Positions 37,378 through 47,370 of a DNA stretch of 64,000 nt are shown here, piece after piece. Positions within the stretch are counted from its first letter, which is position 1. Each line of letters begins with the position of its first letter. The notes beneath the pieces are model-generated. The model had not been told where the DNA came from and searched no databases. It was given only the letters and a program-made list of their open reading frames with translations. A program made the position numbers and the translations under genes. This DNA comes from Marinobacter sp. F4218 (GTDB taxonomy: Bacteria; Pseudomonadota; Gammaproteobacteria; Pseudomonadales; Oleiphilaceae), in the NCBI RefSeq assembly GCF_019443085.1, contig NZ_JAHZIL010000002.1, positions 62,001-126,000 on the forward strand, in the 5' to 3' direction.

Positions 37378-39552
37378 TTGTCCAAATCTGTCTTTTTCGT
37401 AACCTGCCCAAAGGGCGTCGAATACCTTTTGGCGGACGAGCTCAGTACTTTCGGTCTGGAACCAGTGCGCAATGCACCTGCAGGCGTCTGGGCAGAAGGT
37501 ACTCTTGAAGGCGGCTACCGGGTTTGCCTGTGGTCGCGTCTGGCGAACCGCATCATTCTGCACCTGGATGAGATTGACGCCACCAGCGGCGACCAGCTGT
37601 ACGACGGTGTCGTTCACATGGATTGGCAGCAACATATTCCGGTCAACGGCAGTTTCAGGGTCACGTTTCTGGGCCAGAACGATGCTATCCGCAACACGCA
37701 GTTTGGCGCCCAGCGGGTTAAGGACGGCATTGTCGACCGGTTCCGGGCAAGCGGAGGGCAACGACCCTCTGTGGATGCGAAAACACCGGACGTTACGGTG
37801 TCTGCGCGATTGAATCGGGGCCGGTTGTCGCTGGGAATCGATCTGAGTGGGCACAGCCTCCATATGCGCGGCTACCGGACCGAGAAAGGCGCGGCGCCCC
37901 TGAAGGAGAACCTCGCGGCGGCTCTGTTAATGCGGGCGGGCTGGCCTGACCTGGCGCGCGAGGGCGGTGATTTTGTTGATCCCATGTGCGGGTCGGGCAC
38001 CTTGGCGATCGAGGCGGCTATGATGGCTCTGGATCTGGCACCTGGCCGCAAACAAGAACGCTTCGGTTTTGAGAAATGGCTCGGCCACCAGTCGGAGATG
38101 TGGCTGTCATTACGTCAGGAAGCGGAGCGTCGGGCGCACGAGGGCAAACAAGGAAAGCTGCCCAGAATTTGGGGGTTCGATCAGGACAACCGCGTGATTG
38201 CCACTGCAAGGAATAACATTCAGCGAGCAGGGCTGGACGGCGTGGTTGAGGTTGGCATTTGCCCGCTGGCGGATCTCAAGCTTGAGGGCGAGTGGTCGTC
38301 CACCGGGTTGGTCTTGACCAACCCTCCTTACGGTGAGCGGCTGAGCGAGCGCCGCGAACTGGGCGCACTCTATGAGTCCCTGGGTGACGCTGTGAAACGT
38401 CTGGTTCCGGGCTGGCGACTTGGGGTGTTTACCGGCGCCCCGGAGTTCGGAAAATCAATCGGTTTGCGCAGTTACAAGCAATATCGTCTCTTTAACGGCA
38501 AGTTGCCGGCCCAACTTTTGTTGTTCACCATTGACGAAGTCAGTGCAATGACGCCGCGTGAACCCGATGTTCCCGGCGAAATTACCCCTCGAATCACCAA
38601 CGAGGACCGGGCGGCAATGTTACGGAACCGCTTGCAGAAAAACCGGAAAACGGTTGGGCAGTGGGCGCGCAAGCAGGGAATCAGTTGTTACCGTCTCTAC
38701 GATGCCGATATGCCGGAATTTGCCCTGGCCATTGATGTATACGAAGGGCGGGTGCATGTGCAGGAATACGCGCCACCAAAAACAGTTGATGAGCGCGCTG
38801 CCCGGGAACGCCTGGCTGAGGCGCTCGCCGTGATACCTGAGGCGTTGGGTGTCGAGCGGGAGTCGATGGTGTGTAAGCAGCGCCAGCGTCAGGCCGGAAC
38901 CAGCCAGTATGAAAAGCAGGCGGTGAGTGGTGAGTTTTTCCAGGTCCACGAACACGGTTGCGTGCTCAAGGTCAATCTCAAGGACTACCTGGATACCGGG
39001 TTGTTCCTCGACCATCGTCCGGTCCGGCACTGGATCCAGCAGCACGCCAAAGGCCAGCGTTTCCTGAACCTGTTCTGTTATACCGGTGCGGCAACGGTTC
39101 ATGCAGCGGTTGGTGGCGCGAGCCGGTCGCTGAGTCTGGATATGTCCAAGACGTACGTACGATGGGCGGAGGATAATCTGGCATTGAATGGCATTGATCC
39201 AAAGCGGCACCGGGTGGAGCAGGCGGATTGCCTGGCCTGGCTGGCGGAGAAGCCGTCCCCGGACCAGCGCTTCGACATGATTTTCATGGACCCGCCGACG
39301 TTCTCGAATTCAGCAAGGATGGCCGGGGTGTTGGATATCCAGAAGGATCACAGCCGGCTTGTGCGCCAGGCGATGCAGCGTCTCAGCTCGGAGGGGTTGC
39401 TGATATTCTCCAACAACTTCCGTCGCTTCAAGCTGGACGAGGAGCTGGCGTCCGAGTTTGATGTAGAGGAGGTGAGCCGCAGCACCATCGATAAGGACTT
39501 TCAAAGAAACGCACGCATTCACCGCTGCTGGCATATCCGCCATCGCGGCTGA
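37378..39552 (+). CDS. rlmL: Bifunctional 23S rRNA methyltransferase RlmKL
   Basis: A TTG start at 37378 has AGGAG six bases upstream. 724 residues: THUMP domain (about 45-155), the RlmL methyltransferase with FVDPMCGSGTLAIEAA and the NPPYGER motif from residue 315, and the RlmK methyltransferase with FLNLFCYTGAATVHAA and DPPTFS from residue 638. The enzyme makes m2G2445 and m7G2069 in 23S rRNA. A convergent beta-barrel gene begins only three bases after its stop. Confidence 0.96.
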   Translation: MSKSVFFVTCPKGVEYLLADELSTFGLEPVRNAPAGVWAEGTLEGGYRVCLWSRLANRIILHLDEIDATSGDQLYDGVVHMDWQQHIPVNGSFRVTFLGQNDAIRNTQFGAQRVKDGIVDRFRASGGQRPSVDAKTPDVTVSARLNRGRLSLGIDLSGHSLHMRGYRTEKGAAPLKENLAAALLMRAGWPDLAREGGDFVDPMCGSGTLAIEAAMMALDLAPGRKQERFGFEKWLGHQSEMWLSLRQEAERRAHEGKQGKLPRIWGFDQDNRVIATARNNIQRAGLDGVVEVGICPLADLKLEGEWSSTGLVLTNPPYGERLSERRELGALYESLGDAVKRLVPGWRLGVFTGAPEFGKSIGLRSYKQYRLFNGKLPAQLLLFTIDEVSAMTPREPDVPGEITPRITNEDRAAMLRNRLQKNRKTVGQWARKQGISCYRLYDADMPEFALAIDVYEGRVHVQEYAPPKTVDERAARERLAEALAVIPEALGVERESMVCKQRQRQAGTSQYEKQAVSGEFFQVHEHGCVLKVNLKDYLDTGLFLDHRPVRHWIQQHAKGQRFLNLFCYTGAATVHAAVGGASRSLSLDMSKTYVRWAEDNLALNGIDPKRHRVEQADCLAWLAEKPSPDQRFDMIFMDPPTFSNSARMAGVLDIQKDHSRLVRQAMQRLSSEGLLIFSNNFRRFKLDEELASEFDVEEVSRSTIDKDFQRNARIHRCWHIRHRG

Positions 39553-39555
39553 AAC

Positions 39556-40176
39556 CTAGAACTCGTAACGTAACCCGCCAGAGAACTGGAACGTGTTGAC
39601 CTCCGTTCCAGTGTCTTCGAAGAGTTTGCCGCCTTCGAACACCAGGAAGGTGTTCGTCATCACCTCGAAGTCGAGGCCTGCGAGCCAACTGACGCTGAAT
39701 CCGCTGTCCGGGAACTCGCCCTCCAGGGTCTGAAACTGGCGATTGCGGTCTGCCTCGGAATTGCGCAGTTCAGCCTCACCGCTGATGTAAGAGAAGCCGA
39801 ACTGGCCGTAGAGGTTGGCGTAGTCGGTGATGGGATGGTGCATGCCGATATACCAGCTGGCGAAATAATCCACCGTGAGAGTCAAATCGCTGTTCGGGAC
39901 TTCGGCATCCTTAAAGCCGCCGCCGGCACGCAATTCGGCATGAAAGAGGTCGGTGATGTGCCCGCCGACAATCAGTGTGCCGCCAGTGCCCCATGCTGCC
40001 TCATTGGTAATCTCGCCAATGCTGCGGTGGTTGAAGGTGGTTGCAAGCAATCCTACATAGTGGAGATCTTCCCTTGAGTCCGAGGCAGCACTTTCCTGGG
40101 CGAATGCGGCCGGGTTGATCATCAGTGTCGCTGTTAACAGCGCGGCAAGCAGGGACGTTCGCACAACCTTGTTCAT
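39556..40176 (-). CDS. Outer membrane beta-barrel protein
   Basis: 206 residues with a signal peptide (LLAALLTATLMINPAAFAQ). The mature part alternates short hydrophobic beta strands and ends in YEF, the terminal phenylalanine the BAM complex recognises. Aromatic strand ends (WYIGMHHPIT, FGFSYISGEAEL) suggest an OmpW/OmpA-like small barrel of about eight strands. Ligand unknown. Confidence 0.75.
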   Translation of the reverse strand: MNKVVRTSLLAALLTATLMINPAAFAQESAASDSREDLHYVGLLATTFNHRSIGEITNEAAWGTGGTLIVGGHITDLFHAELRAGGGFKDAEVPNSDLTLTVDYFASWYIGMHHPITDYANLYGQFGFSYISGEAELRNSEADRNRQFQTLEGEFPDSGFSVSWLAGLDFEVMTNTFLVFEGGKLFEDTGTEVNTFQFSGGLRYEF

Positions 40177-40283
40177 TGTTATCGGGCTTCCTGAGGTGAG
40201 CAGATACGGGCCTGATTCTGCCTTGCGTAACCGTTTGTTACGTCGACCCGTGTCACACTTCCCCGTGTCCGGCAGGCCCCGGC

Positions 40284-40844
40284 TCAGTCTTCGTCAAACA
40301 GCCCTTCCTCCCGGGCCATCAAGAGCAGGGCGTAAACGCCATTCTCCGGTAGCTGCGGTTCGAGGCCCTCATCAATCATGAGCTGGCGACGTCGGTCTTC
40401 AAGAGAGTCGCTGTCCAGACTGATAATGAGCTCGGTGATGGGGGCAATTTCGAAGGGTGGTTCCTGTCCGACGGCGCTGAAGAGCTTGTCGATCAGGATT
40501 TCATCCGGATCAAGGCCGTCTACATAAACGGTATGGTCCGGCAGGTCCTGATGGAGCTCTCTGGTCAGTTCCAGGGGCGGAACGCCCTGTTCCTCAAGAT
40601 ACCTGAGGTCGAAATCCCCCAGGTCGCCATCCTCCGGAAGCCAATCGTCTTCAGGGGCGATGACGACCGTTTTCATGCGGCCATCCGCAAGGGACCACGC
40701 CATGGCAACTGGAAACAGGGCGTCTTCGGTCTGGCAGTATTCGATATCTAGAAATCTCGGTGCTTGCACGCTGAGCTCCAGTTCTGAGAGGTAAGTGAAG
40801 TCGCGGTTATAAGGAATGTCCGCTGACCCGGTATGAGGCTTCAT
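40284..40844 (-). CDS. DEDD-exonuclease-like protein, probably divergent
   Basis: The start is uncertain (40844 is taken, MKPHTGS; an ATG at 40877 also exists and no good site is seen). The 186-residue product has FLDIEYC near residue 31-37 with an Asp33-x-Glu35 pair, then [20 protein letters not shown], and [16 protein letters not shown] with Asp109. This order fits the first two motifs of DnaQ-type 3'-5' exonucleases, but I cannot see the third (Hx4D or YxxxD), so activity is doubtful. It is divergent from the aminopeptidase gene. Without a search this remains a moderate guess. Confidence 0.4.
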   Translation of the reverse strand: MKPHTGSADIPYNRDFTYLSELELSVQAPRFLDIEYCQTEDALFPVAMAWSLADGRMKTVVIAPEDDWLPEDGDLGDFDLRYLEEQGVPPLELTRELHQDLPDHTVYVDGLDPDEILIDKLFSAVGQEPPFEIAPITELIISLDSDSLEDRRRQLMIDEGLEPQLPENGVYALLLMAREEGLFDED

Positions 40845-40892
40845 GGCTTCATGCCATACTGTTCCGGCAATTATCATTCAATCAGGGACATC

Positions 40893-42182
40893 ATGGAACA
40901 CGCTGAATTTAACAAAGATTTGTTGAAGTTTCTGAACTCGTCGCCAACGCCCTGGCATGCAGTGGCGACCATGAAGGTCCAATTGGACGCTGCTGGTTTT
41001 GAAGAGCTGGACGAGAAAGATGATTGGAGCCTCGAACCCAATCAGGGGTACTACGCCATCCGGAACGGGTCCTCCATCGTCGCATTCCGCACCGGCACTC
41101 GGGACGTTTCTGCCTCCGGCATCCGGATGGTCGGGGCGCACACAGACAGCCCGTGCCTCAAGGTAAAGCCGAACCCTGAGGTGCGGCGCAAGGGGTTTTT
41201 CCAGTTGGGCGTCGAGGTGTACGGTGGCGTTCTGCTGAACCCCTGGTTTGACCGTGATCTCTCGCTTGCCGGCCGTGTGACGGTTCTGGATGAAGACGGC
41301 GAAGTGCGCGACACCCTGCTGGACTTCCGCAAGCCCGTGGCCTTTATCCCGAGCCTTGCGATTCATCTCGATCGCGAGGCCAACAGCAATCGCACGGTGA
41401 ATCCGCAGACCGATTTGCCGCCGGTGGTCATGCAGGTGCCGGAGAGTGATACCACCAGCTTTGCCGACCTGCTGCGCCAGCAGATTGCCACCGAGTCCGG
41501 CATGAAGGTGCGCAAGGTGCTGGGGTATGAGCTGAGTTTCTATGACGCCAGCGAAGCCTCTTTTATCGGTTTGCGCGACGAGTTCATTGCCTCCGCCCGG
41601 TTGGATAACCTGCTGAGTTGCTACATTGGCCTCCAGTCGCTGCTTAAAACCTCGGGTGATGAAGCCGCTTTGCTGGTGTGTAACGACCACGAGGAGGTGG
41701 GCAGCATGTCGGCAGAGGGCGCCCAGGGGCCGTTCCTCGCCTCCGTGCTCGAGCGCTGGTGCGGTGCGGGTAAATCTCGGGCGATTGCCCGGTCCATGAT
41801 GATCTCGGCGGATAACGCCCATGGAATTCACCCGAACTATATGGACAAGCACGACGAAAACCACGGCCCACAATTGAATGAGGGCCCGGTGATCAAAGTG
41901 AATCACAATCAGCGCTACGCGACCAACAGCCGGTCTGCAGCCGTTTATCGTCATATCAGCGATGAATTGGGGCTGCCGCACCAGACGTTTGTTGTGCGCA
42001 GTGATATGGGCTGTGGCAGCACCATTGGCCCCCTGACTGCAGGTAACCTGGGCGTAACCACGCTCGACATCGGCGTGCCACAGTTTGGCATGCATTCGAT
42101 TCGGGAACTCATCGGTACCGAAGACGGCTATACTTTATTTCGGGTGCTGACCGAATTCATGCAGCGTGATCGCGTTCTGTGA
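40893..42182 (+). CDS. apeB: M18-family aminopeptidase
   Basis: The start at 40893 has GGGA five bases upstream. 429 residues with the M18 metal and catalytic elements: [12 protein letters not shown], the middle [13 protein letters not shown] and [12 protein letters not shown], and a late [20 protein letters not shown]. The family consists of cytosolic, dodecameric zinc aminopeptidases preferring acidic or other N-termini. It is followed by a hairpin and tRNA-Asn. Confidence 0.94.
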   Translation: MEHAEFNKDLLKFLNSSPTPWHAVATMKVQLDAAGFEELDEKDDWSLEPNQGYYAIRNGSSIVAFRTGTRDVSASGIRMVGAHTDSPCLKVKPNPEVRRKGFFQLGVEVYGGVLLNPWFDRDLSLAGRVTVLDEDGEVRDTLLDFRKPVAFIPSLAIHLDREANSNRTVNPQTDLPPVVMQVPESDTTSFADLLRQQIATESGMKVRKVLGYELSFYDASEASFIGLRDEFIASARLDNLLSCYIGLQSLLKTSGDEAALLVCNDHEEVGSMSAEGAQGPFLASVLERWCGAGKSRAIARSMMISADNAHGIHPNYMDKHDENHGPQLNEGPVIKVNHNQRYATNSRSAAVYRHISDELGLPHQTFVVRSDMGCGSTIGPLTAGNLGVTTLDIGVPQFGMHSIRELIGTEDGYTLFRVLTEFMQRDRVL

Positions 42183-42190
42183 GGCATGAA

Positions 42191-42228
42191 ACGAAAAATG
42201 CCGCTGCTTCGTATGAAGTAGCGGCATT
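42191..42228 (-). terminator. Terminator downstream of the second tRNA-Asn
   Basis: Fourteen-base arms AATGCCGCTGCTTC / GAAGTAGCGGCATT (one mismatch) around GTAT at 42197-42228, followed on the minus strand by TTTTT. It ends the tRNA transcript; on the plus strand it closes apeB less clearly. Confidence 0.85.
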
Positions 42229-42237
42229 CCGGAAAAG

Positions 42238-42313
42238 TGGCTCCCCGAGCTGGGCTCGAACCAGCGACAAACGGATTAACAGTCCGTTGCTCTACCAACT
42301 GAGCTATCGGGGA
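42238..42313 (-). tRNA. tRNA-Asn(GTT), second copy
   Basis: 76 bases, minus strand, identical base for base to the copy at 27632-27707, with acceptor TCCCCGA/TCGGGGA, anticodon GTT and encoded CCA. Confidence 0.97.
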
Positions 42314-42333
42314 ACAGTATCGAAGTGGCGCGC

Positions 42334-42362
42334 ATATTAAGTGCTTTGGTGGACCGGGTCAA
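42334..42362 (-). promoter_or_regulatory. Promoter of the second tRNA-Asn
   Basis: Minus-strand TTGACC (42362-42357), 17-base spacer, TAATAT (42339-42334), with nearly the same layout and distance to the tRNA as the other copy. Confidence 0.85.
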
Positions 42363-42436
42363 CCCCCTGAATTAGAAGGTTAAAAATTGTACGGAAGTGA
42401 GTGCTCGGCAGTGCATAGTGACAGGGAGGTGTTGTT

Positions 42437-43441
42437 ATGACCGCTTTTGAATCCGCCCCTTATCCTTTACCCGCCAATGTCAGGCTGGAGCGAATGCAAT
42501 ATGCGCCGCCGCCCTGGCTACGAAATGGTCACCTGCAATCCATCTGGCCCACACTGTTTCGCAAGGTGGATATGGTGGCGCCCCAGGCCGAAATCCTGCC
42601 CACCGACGATGACGATGAGCTCCATCTGGACTGGTACCGTCAGGGCAGTGACCGTCTGGCCATCGTGTCGCATGGTCTGGAAGGGCACAGCCGGAGGCCC
42701 TATGTGCTGGGTCTGACCCGCGCGCTTTTGAGTGCCGGCTGGGATGTACTTGCCTGGAACTATCGCTCCTGCGGCGGTGTGATGAACCGTCAGCCCCGGT
42801 TTTATCACAGCGGCGCCACGGGGGATCTGGAACGGGTGGTCCGGCATGGCCTGGCAGGCTCCTACAGCAGGCTTTTTCTGTCCGGATTCAGCATGGGCGG
42901 CAATTTGACCCTGTTGTACCTGGGCGAACAGGGAGAGCGGGTTGATAGCCGTATTTGCGGCGCTGTCACCTACTCGGTGCCCTGCGACCTGGCCGGTAGT
43001 GCAGACGTGCTTTCCCGGCCCAGCAGGAAGATCTACATGCAGCGTTTCTTGAACGATCTGCACGGTAAAATGAAGGAAAAGGCGGAAAAGTTTCCGAACA
43101 TCATCGATGTCTCCGGATTTGAATCGATTCGTAATTTCCGCCAGTTTGATGACCGCTACACCGCTCCACTGCATGGATTCCGGGATGCTGAAGATTACTG
43201 GGCGCAGGCCTCGGCGCTGGGACGCCTGCGAGATATCCGGGTACCGGCCCTGATGGTTAACGCCATTGATGACCCGTTTTTATCCGATCGGTGTTTTCCC
43301 GAATCCCGCAGCGTACTCGGCGCCCATGTTCGGGTTGAATCCCCACGCTGGGGCGGTCACGTAGGTTTTGTCGAGCACGCCCGGGACGGTTATTACTGGT
43401 CCGAGCGCCGGGCAATCGCATTCCTGCAGGGCTTTGTGTAA
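42437..43441 (+). CDS. yheT: YheT-family alpha/beta hydrolase
   Basis: 334 residues. The start MTAFESAPYPLP is followed by the family mark PPPWLRNGHLQSIWPTL. The catalytic triad is visible: Ser in SGFSMGGN, Asp in AIDDPFL, His in WGGHVGFVEH. The oxyanion region is VSHGLEGHSRRPY. YheT relatives are serine hydrolases (COG0429) of uncertain substrate, probably esterases. Bases GGGAGG occur upstream. Confidence 0.9.
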   Translation: MTAFESAPYPLPANVRLERMQYAPPPWLRNGHLQSIWPTLFRKVDMVAPQAEILPTDDDDELHLDWYRQGSDRLAIVSHGLEGHSRRPYVLGLTRALLSAGWDVLAWNYRSCGGVMNRQPRFYHSGATGDLERVVRHGLAGSYSRLFLSGFSMGGNLTLLYLGEQGERVDSRICGAVTYSVPCDLAGSADVLSRPSRKIYMQRFLNDLHGKMKEKAEKFPNIIDVSGFESIRNFRQFDDRYTAPLHGFRDAEDYWAQASALGRLRDIRVPALMVNAIDDPFLSDRCFPESRSVLGAHVRVESPRWGGHVGFVEHARDGYYWSERRAIAFLQGFV

Positions 43442-43464
43442 AGCGGTGCCCACTCGGGGGAGGG

Positions 43465-44094
43465 TTATTCCAGGTTTTGTTTGAGAACGGGCCAGATATT
43501 TTCCAGCAGTTTTGGCTGCGCCGCCTCTGACGGGTGGAGGCCATCGTCCTGCATGAACCCGTCCCGGTCGTAGACCCCCTGCAGAAAGAAGGGAACCAAT
43601 GCCGTGTTGTAGCGGTCCGATAACTTCGGAAAAATATCCGCAAACATCTCGGTGTACCGCTGACCGTAGTTTGGTGGTATCTGCATACCCACCAGCACGG
43701 TGCGAGCGCCAGTTTGCTGGACCTGTTCAATCATTTCCGCCAGGTTGGATTCGATGACATTGGGTGGAAACCCCCGCAGGCCATCGTTGCCACCGAGCTC
43801 AATAACGACAACATCCGGATCGTTTTCCCTGAGTAGATCCGGCAGACGTCTGGCGCCCCCGTCGGTGGTTTCACCACTGATGCTGGCGTTGATTACCTGC
43901 CACTGGGATAGCCCATTCTGGTCCAGGCGCTCCTTGAGCAGTTGCACCCAGGCACGTTCGGATGGCACGCCATAGGCGGCACTGAGACTGTCCCCCATGA
44001 TCAGCAAGGTATTCTGATTGGCCAATGCCGGCATCGCCAGTAAGGCGAGCACAACGAAAAGGATTGATCTGACGGACAGTCGTGCCGTATTCAT
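43465..44094 (-). CDS. tesA: TesA-type arylesterase / lysophospholipase L1
   Basis: The ATG at 44094 is preferred to a TTG two codons earlier. 209 residues with a signal peptide (LFVVLALLAMPALA). SGNH/GDSL motifs: GDSLSAAYG (Ser block), SGETTDGG (Gly block), ELGGNDGLRG (Asn block) and DGLHPS (catalytic Asp-His). Periplasmic esterase/thioesterase/lysophospholipase. As in other gammaproteobacteria it is divergent from a YbbA-YbbP ABC system, implying related lipid work. Confidence 0.95.
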   Translation of the reverse strand: MNTARLSVRSILFVVLALLAMPALANQNTLLIMGDSLSAAYGVPSERAWVQLLKERLDQNGLSQWQVINASISGETTDGGARRLPDLLRENDPDVVVIELGGNDGLRGFPPNVIESNLAEMIEQVQQTGARTVLVGMQIPPNYGQRYTEMFADIFPKLSDRYNTALVPFFLQGVYDRDGFMQDDGLHPSEAAQPKLLENIWPVLKQNLE

Positions 44095-44147
44095 AGACAA
44101 TTCGTTTACCCTAATTCAGTTTATTGACCCAAGGATTGAGAGCTTCC

Positions 44148-44876
44148 GTGAACCAGATGACCGATTTCAACGCCGAGCGCCGACAAACCATGTTACGAGT
44201 GGACAACCTTACGCACCGGGTCAGCCTGGAAACTGATACGTTGACGATCTTGCAGGGGGTCAGTCTGGAAATCAATCGGGGAGAGTCCGTAGCCATCGTC
44301 GGCCGGTCCGGCTCGGGCAAAACCACATTGCTTGGCCTGTTGGCAGGTCTGGACACGCCCAGTGACGGAACCGTGGAACTGGACGGCTCCGTGATCAGCA
44401 AGCTGACCGAAGATGAGCGGGCGAAGCTCAGGGCGCGCCGGGTGGGGTTTGTTTTCCAGTCGTTCCAGTTACTGCCGGCACTGACTGCCCGGGAGAACGT
44501 GATGTTGCCGCTGGAGTTGGCAGGGATGGAGTCGCCGGAAGCCCGGGCGCGGGAACTGCTGGAAAGGGTTGGCCTGGGCGAGCGTCTCAACCATACCCCC
44601 CGGCAGTTGTCCGGCGGTGAGCAGCAACGGGTTGCGATCGCCCGGGCATTTGCCTCCGACCCAGTCATTCTGTTTGCCGATGAGCCGACCGGCAATCTCG
44701 ATAACCGCACTGGCCAGTCGGTGTCGGATCTGCTGATGGAACTGAACCGTGAGCAGGGAACGACATTGGTCATGGTGACTCACGATGAACATCTGGCGGC
44801 CCGCTGCGGCCGCCAGTTCCATATTGAGGCAGGCATTCTGACGGAGCCGGAAGCGGCCCGGGAGCTGGCTGACTGA
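44148..44876 (+). CDS. YbbA-like ABC transporter ATPase
   Basis: The start could be the GTG at 44148 (GAGAG five bases upstream) or the ATG at 44157; a TTG at 44124 is less likely. About 242 residues: Walker A GRSGSGKT, Q-loop FQSF, signature LSGGEQQR, Walker B VILFADEPTG and switch His in THDEH. The closest type is the LolD/MacB/YbbA group, which powers FtsX-like permeases. Its stop overlaps the permease start. Confidence 0.92.
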   Translation: MNQMTDFNAERRQTMLRVDNLTHRVSLETDTLTILQGVSLEINRGESVAIVGRSGSGKTTLLGLLAGLDTPSDGTVELDGSVISKLTEDERAKLRARRVGFVFQSFQLLPALTARENVMLPLELAGMESPEARARELLERVGLGERLNHTPRQLSGGEQQRVAIARAFASDPVILFADEPTGNLDNRTGQSVSDLLMELNREQGTTLVMVTHDEHLAARCGRQFHIEAGILTEPEAARELAD

Positions 44877-47362
44877 TGGCGGCTGCAAGCAAGTTGATGT
44901 CGGTTCGCCGGGACTGGCGGGAGCGTGATGTACGGGTAGTGCTTGCTGCGTTGATCATTGCCGTCGCCACTGTCGCTACCATCGCGCTGTTTGCCAGCCA
45001 GCTGCAGCGTACCCTTGTGTCGTCTGCCAGCTCGTTTCTTGCAGCCGACCGGCAACTGGAGGCTGAAAACGGGCGGGAGATTCCCGGGGAGTGGCTGACC
45101 GAAGCCCAGTCCAGGGGGCTGGAAACGGGGCGTATGGTGGAGTTCTCCACCATGGTCTTCGGCAGCGGTGGTTTTCAGCTGGTGTCCGTAAAAGCCGTCA
45201 GCGACGAGTATCCACTGCGTGGTGAAATCGAGGTTCAGGACGCTGCGGACGCACCGAGAAAGCTGGTCGGGTCAGGCCCGAAACCCGGTGAGGTCTGGAT
45301 CAATCCACGGTTGCTGCGGCTGCTCGAACTGAACATCGGCGACTCCCTGGAGGTGGGGAACCTGAACCTCAGGGTGTCGGGCCTGCTGATCAGGGAGCCA
45401 GACGGCGGGTTCCGGCTCTCGTCACTGGCGCCACGGATCATGATCCACGCCGATGACGTGCCCTCAACCGGTGTTATCCAGGAGGGCAGCCGGGTCGAGT
45501 ATGTCTACCTGTTTGCCGGCGATGACGGTGCGCTTGAGGGCTATTACCAGTGGTTGCAGTCGCGACTGGAGCCCAGCCACGAGTGGGAGGGCGTTCGGGA
45601 CGGGGAAACCTTTTCGCGGTCTCTGGAGCGCGCGGAGAGTTTTCTGCTGCTGGGCGGCAGCCTTGCCGTCTTACTGGCGGCCGTGGCCGTTGCCGTTGCA
45701 AGCAGGCAATATGCACTGTCCCAGCGTGACACCGTTGCGCTGCTGAAAACGCTCGGGGTTCGCAGTCGGGGAATCGGCAAGCTGTACCTTCGTCGCCTGG
45801 CACTCTGGGGCCTGACCGGTATCGTCGGCGGGCTGCTGGTTGCCTTGCCCCTGTTCTGGTTGCTGACCCGGTTGCTGAGTAATGTGCTTGAGCGACCGGT
45901 CGAGTTTTACCTGGATCCGGCGGCGTTGGCCCCGGCATTGCTGACGGCCCTGGTTTCCCTGTTTGCCTTTGCCTATCCACCCATTCGCCGGCTACGTGAT
46001 GTTCCGGCCATGCGCGTGCTTCGTAGCCAGCCGGGCGAAGGAGGGCGTGAGGCTTTGCCGGACTTCGCGATTGCGATCATTGCGGTATTCGGGCTGGTCT
46101 GGTTGTACGCGGGCGAATTGAGTCTGGTGGCGGCCTTGTTGGGTGGGCTGGTGCTGCTGCTCGGTGCACTGGGCCTCCTGGGCTGGCTTCTGGTCGCAAC
46201 CCTGCGTAGGGTCAGGGGAGGCGGCAATGCCTGGCGTCTCGCGCTGGTCGGGCTCTACCGGCATCGTCGTGCCAGCCTGTCACAGATGGCGGTGTTCGCG
46301 ATGACACTGATGCTGGCAGCGACCCTGGTCCTGGTGCGAAGCTCGCTCCTGGACGATTGGCAGGCCCAGCTTCCCCCGGACGCTCCCAACCACTTCCTCA
46401 TCAATATCGCGCCTGACGCCGTTGAAGAGGTCAGTGCCTTCTGGCAGGAGCGTGGGCAACCCCTGAACCAGCAGTATCCAATGGTTCGGGGCCGGCTGAC
46501 CGAGTTGAACGGGCGGCCGGTGAAGGAGGCGGTGAGTAAGGATGAGCGCGTGGGCGCGTTGAACCGAGAACTGAACCTGACCTGGATGTCGACCCTGCCA
46601 ACGGATAACGAAATTATTCAGGGCCAGTGGTTTGACCCTGGCCAGACCGAGGGGGTTTCCGTTGAGGCGGAGCTGGCCGAACGTTTAGGCCTGTCTCTGG
46701 GAGACCGACTGACCTTCACCATTGGCTCAGAGAAGGTGACGGAATCGATCACCAGCATTCGTACGGTCCAATGGGACAGCATGAGGCCTAATTTCTACAT
46801 GGCATTTCCGCCAGAGGGCGGTCTGACCGATATGCCGGCGACCTGGATTACCAGCTTCTACCTGCCCACTGACAAGAAAACCGCGCTGAATGACTTCTCG
46901 AGGCAGTTCCCAACCATTTCAGTGCTCGAGATCGATCATATTATTGACCGTATCCAGCAGATTGTTCGCCAGGTGACGCAGGCGATTGAAGCCATTCTGG
47001 CTTTGATCCTCGCCGCTGCATTGGTCGTGATGGCGGCGGTTGTCAGTGCCACATTGCGGGATCGCCAGCGGGAGGGAGCCCTGCTGCGAACCCTTGGCGG
47101 TCGTCAGTCGTTGCTGGTGCGCAGCACCATGCTGGAGTTCGCGCTGCTGGGCGGTTTTGCCGGAGTGCTCGGCGTGGTTGCAGCCGAGGCAGCCGTATGG
47201 GCTCTTCAGTTCCGGATGTTTGAGGGTAACTTCAGCTGGCATTGGCAGGTGGTGTTGCCGGTGCCGCTTATCAGCGCCGTTGTGCTGGCCCTGTTCGGTC
47301 GGTGGCAGCTGAGCCCGGTGCTGAGCGTGTCGCCCATGCTGTTGCTTCGCCGGTTGGAATGA
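44876..47362 (+). CDS. YbbP-like FtsX-type permease
   Basis: 828 residues starting on the last base of the ATPase stop (TGATG). Topology: a helix at about 22-40, a large periplasmic domain (about 45-250), membrane segments near 262-285, 308-335, 350-370, then a middle block of helices (about 395-440), a second periplasmic region (about 490-690) and three C-terminal helices. That is two FtsX/MacB-type halves with the element LRDRQREGALLRTLGGRQSL. The YbbAP system is divergent from tesA. Substrate not known. Confidence 0.92.
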   Translation: MAAASKLMSVRRDWRERDVRVVLAALIIAVATVATIALFASQLQRTLVSSASSFLAADRQLEAENGREIPGEWLTEAQSRGLETGRMVEFSTMVFGSGGFQLVSVKAVSDEYPLRGEIEVQDAADAPRKLVGSGPKPGEVWINPRLLRLLELNIGDSLEVGNLNLRVSGLLIREPDGGFRLSSLAPRIMIHADDVPSTGVIQEGSRVEYVYLFAGDDGALEGYYQWLQSRLEPSHEWEGVRDGETFSRSLERAESFLLLGGSLAVLLAAVAVAVASRQYALSQRDTVALLKTLGVRSRGIGKLYLRRLALWGLTGIVGGLLVALPLFWLLTRLLSNVLERPVEFYLDPAALAPALLTALVSLFAFAYPPIRRLRDVPAMRVLRSQPGEGGREALPDFAIAIIAVFGLVWLYAGELSLVAALLGGLVLLLGALGLLGWLLVATLRRVRGGGNAWRLALVGLYRHRRASLSQMAVFAMTLMLAATLVLVRSSLLDDWQAQLPPDAPNHFLINIAPDAVEEVSAFWQERGQPLNQQYPMVRGRLTELNGRPVKEAVSKDERVGALNRELNLTWMSTLPTDNEIIQGQWFDPGQTEGVSVEAELAERLGLSLGDRLTFTIGSEKVTESITSIRTVQWDSMRPNFYMAFPPEGGLTDMPATWITSFYLPTDKKTALNDFSRQFPTISVLEIDHIIDRIQQIVRQVTQAIEAILALILAAALVVMAAVVSATLRDRQREGALLRTLGGRQSLLVRSTMLEFALLGGFAGVLGVVAAEAAVWALQFRMFEGNFSWHWQVVLPVPLISAVVLALFGRWQLSPVLSVSPMLLLRRLE

Positions 47363-47370
47363 AGCGGGTC

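Noticed and set aside
40878-42095. 405-codon minus-strand open frame
   Set aside because: Antisense of the M18 aminopeptidase; composition is typical of a shadow frame.
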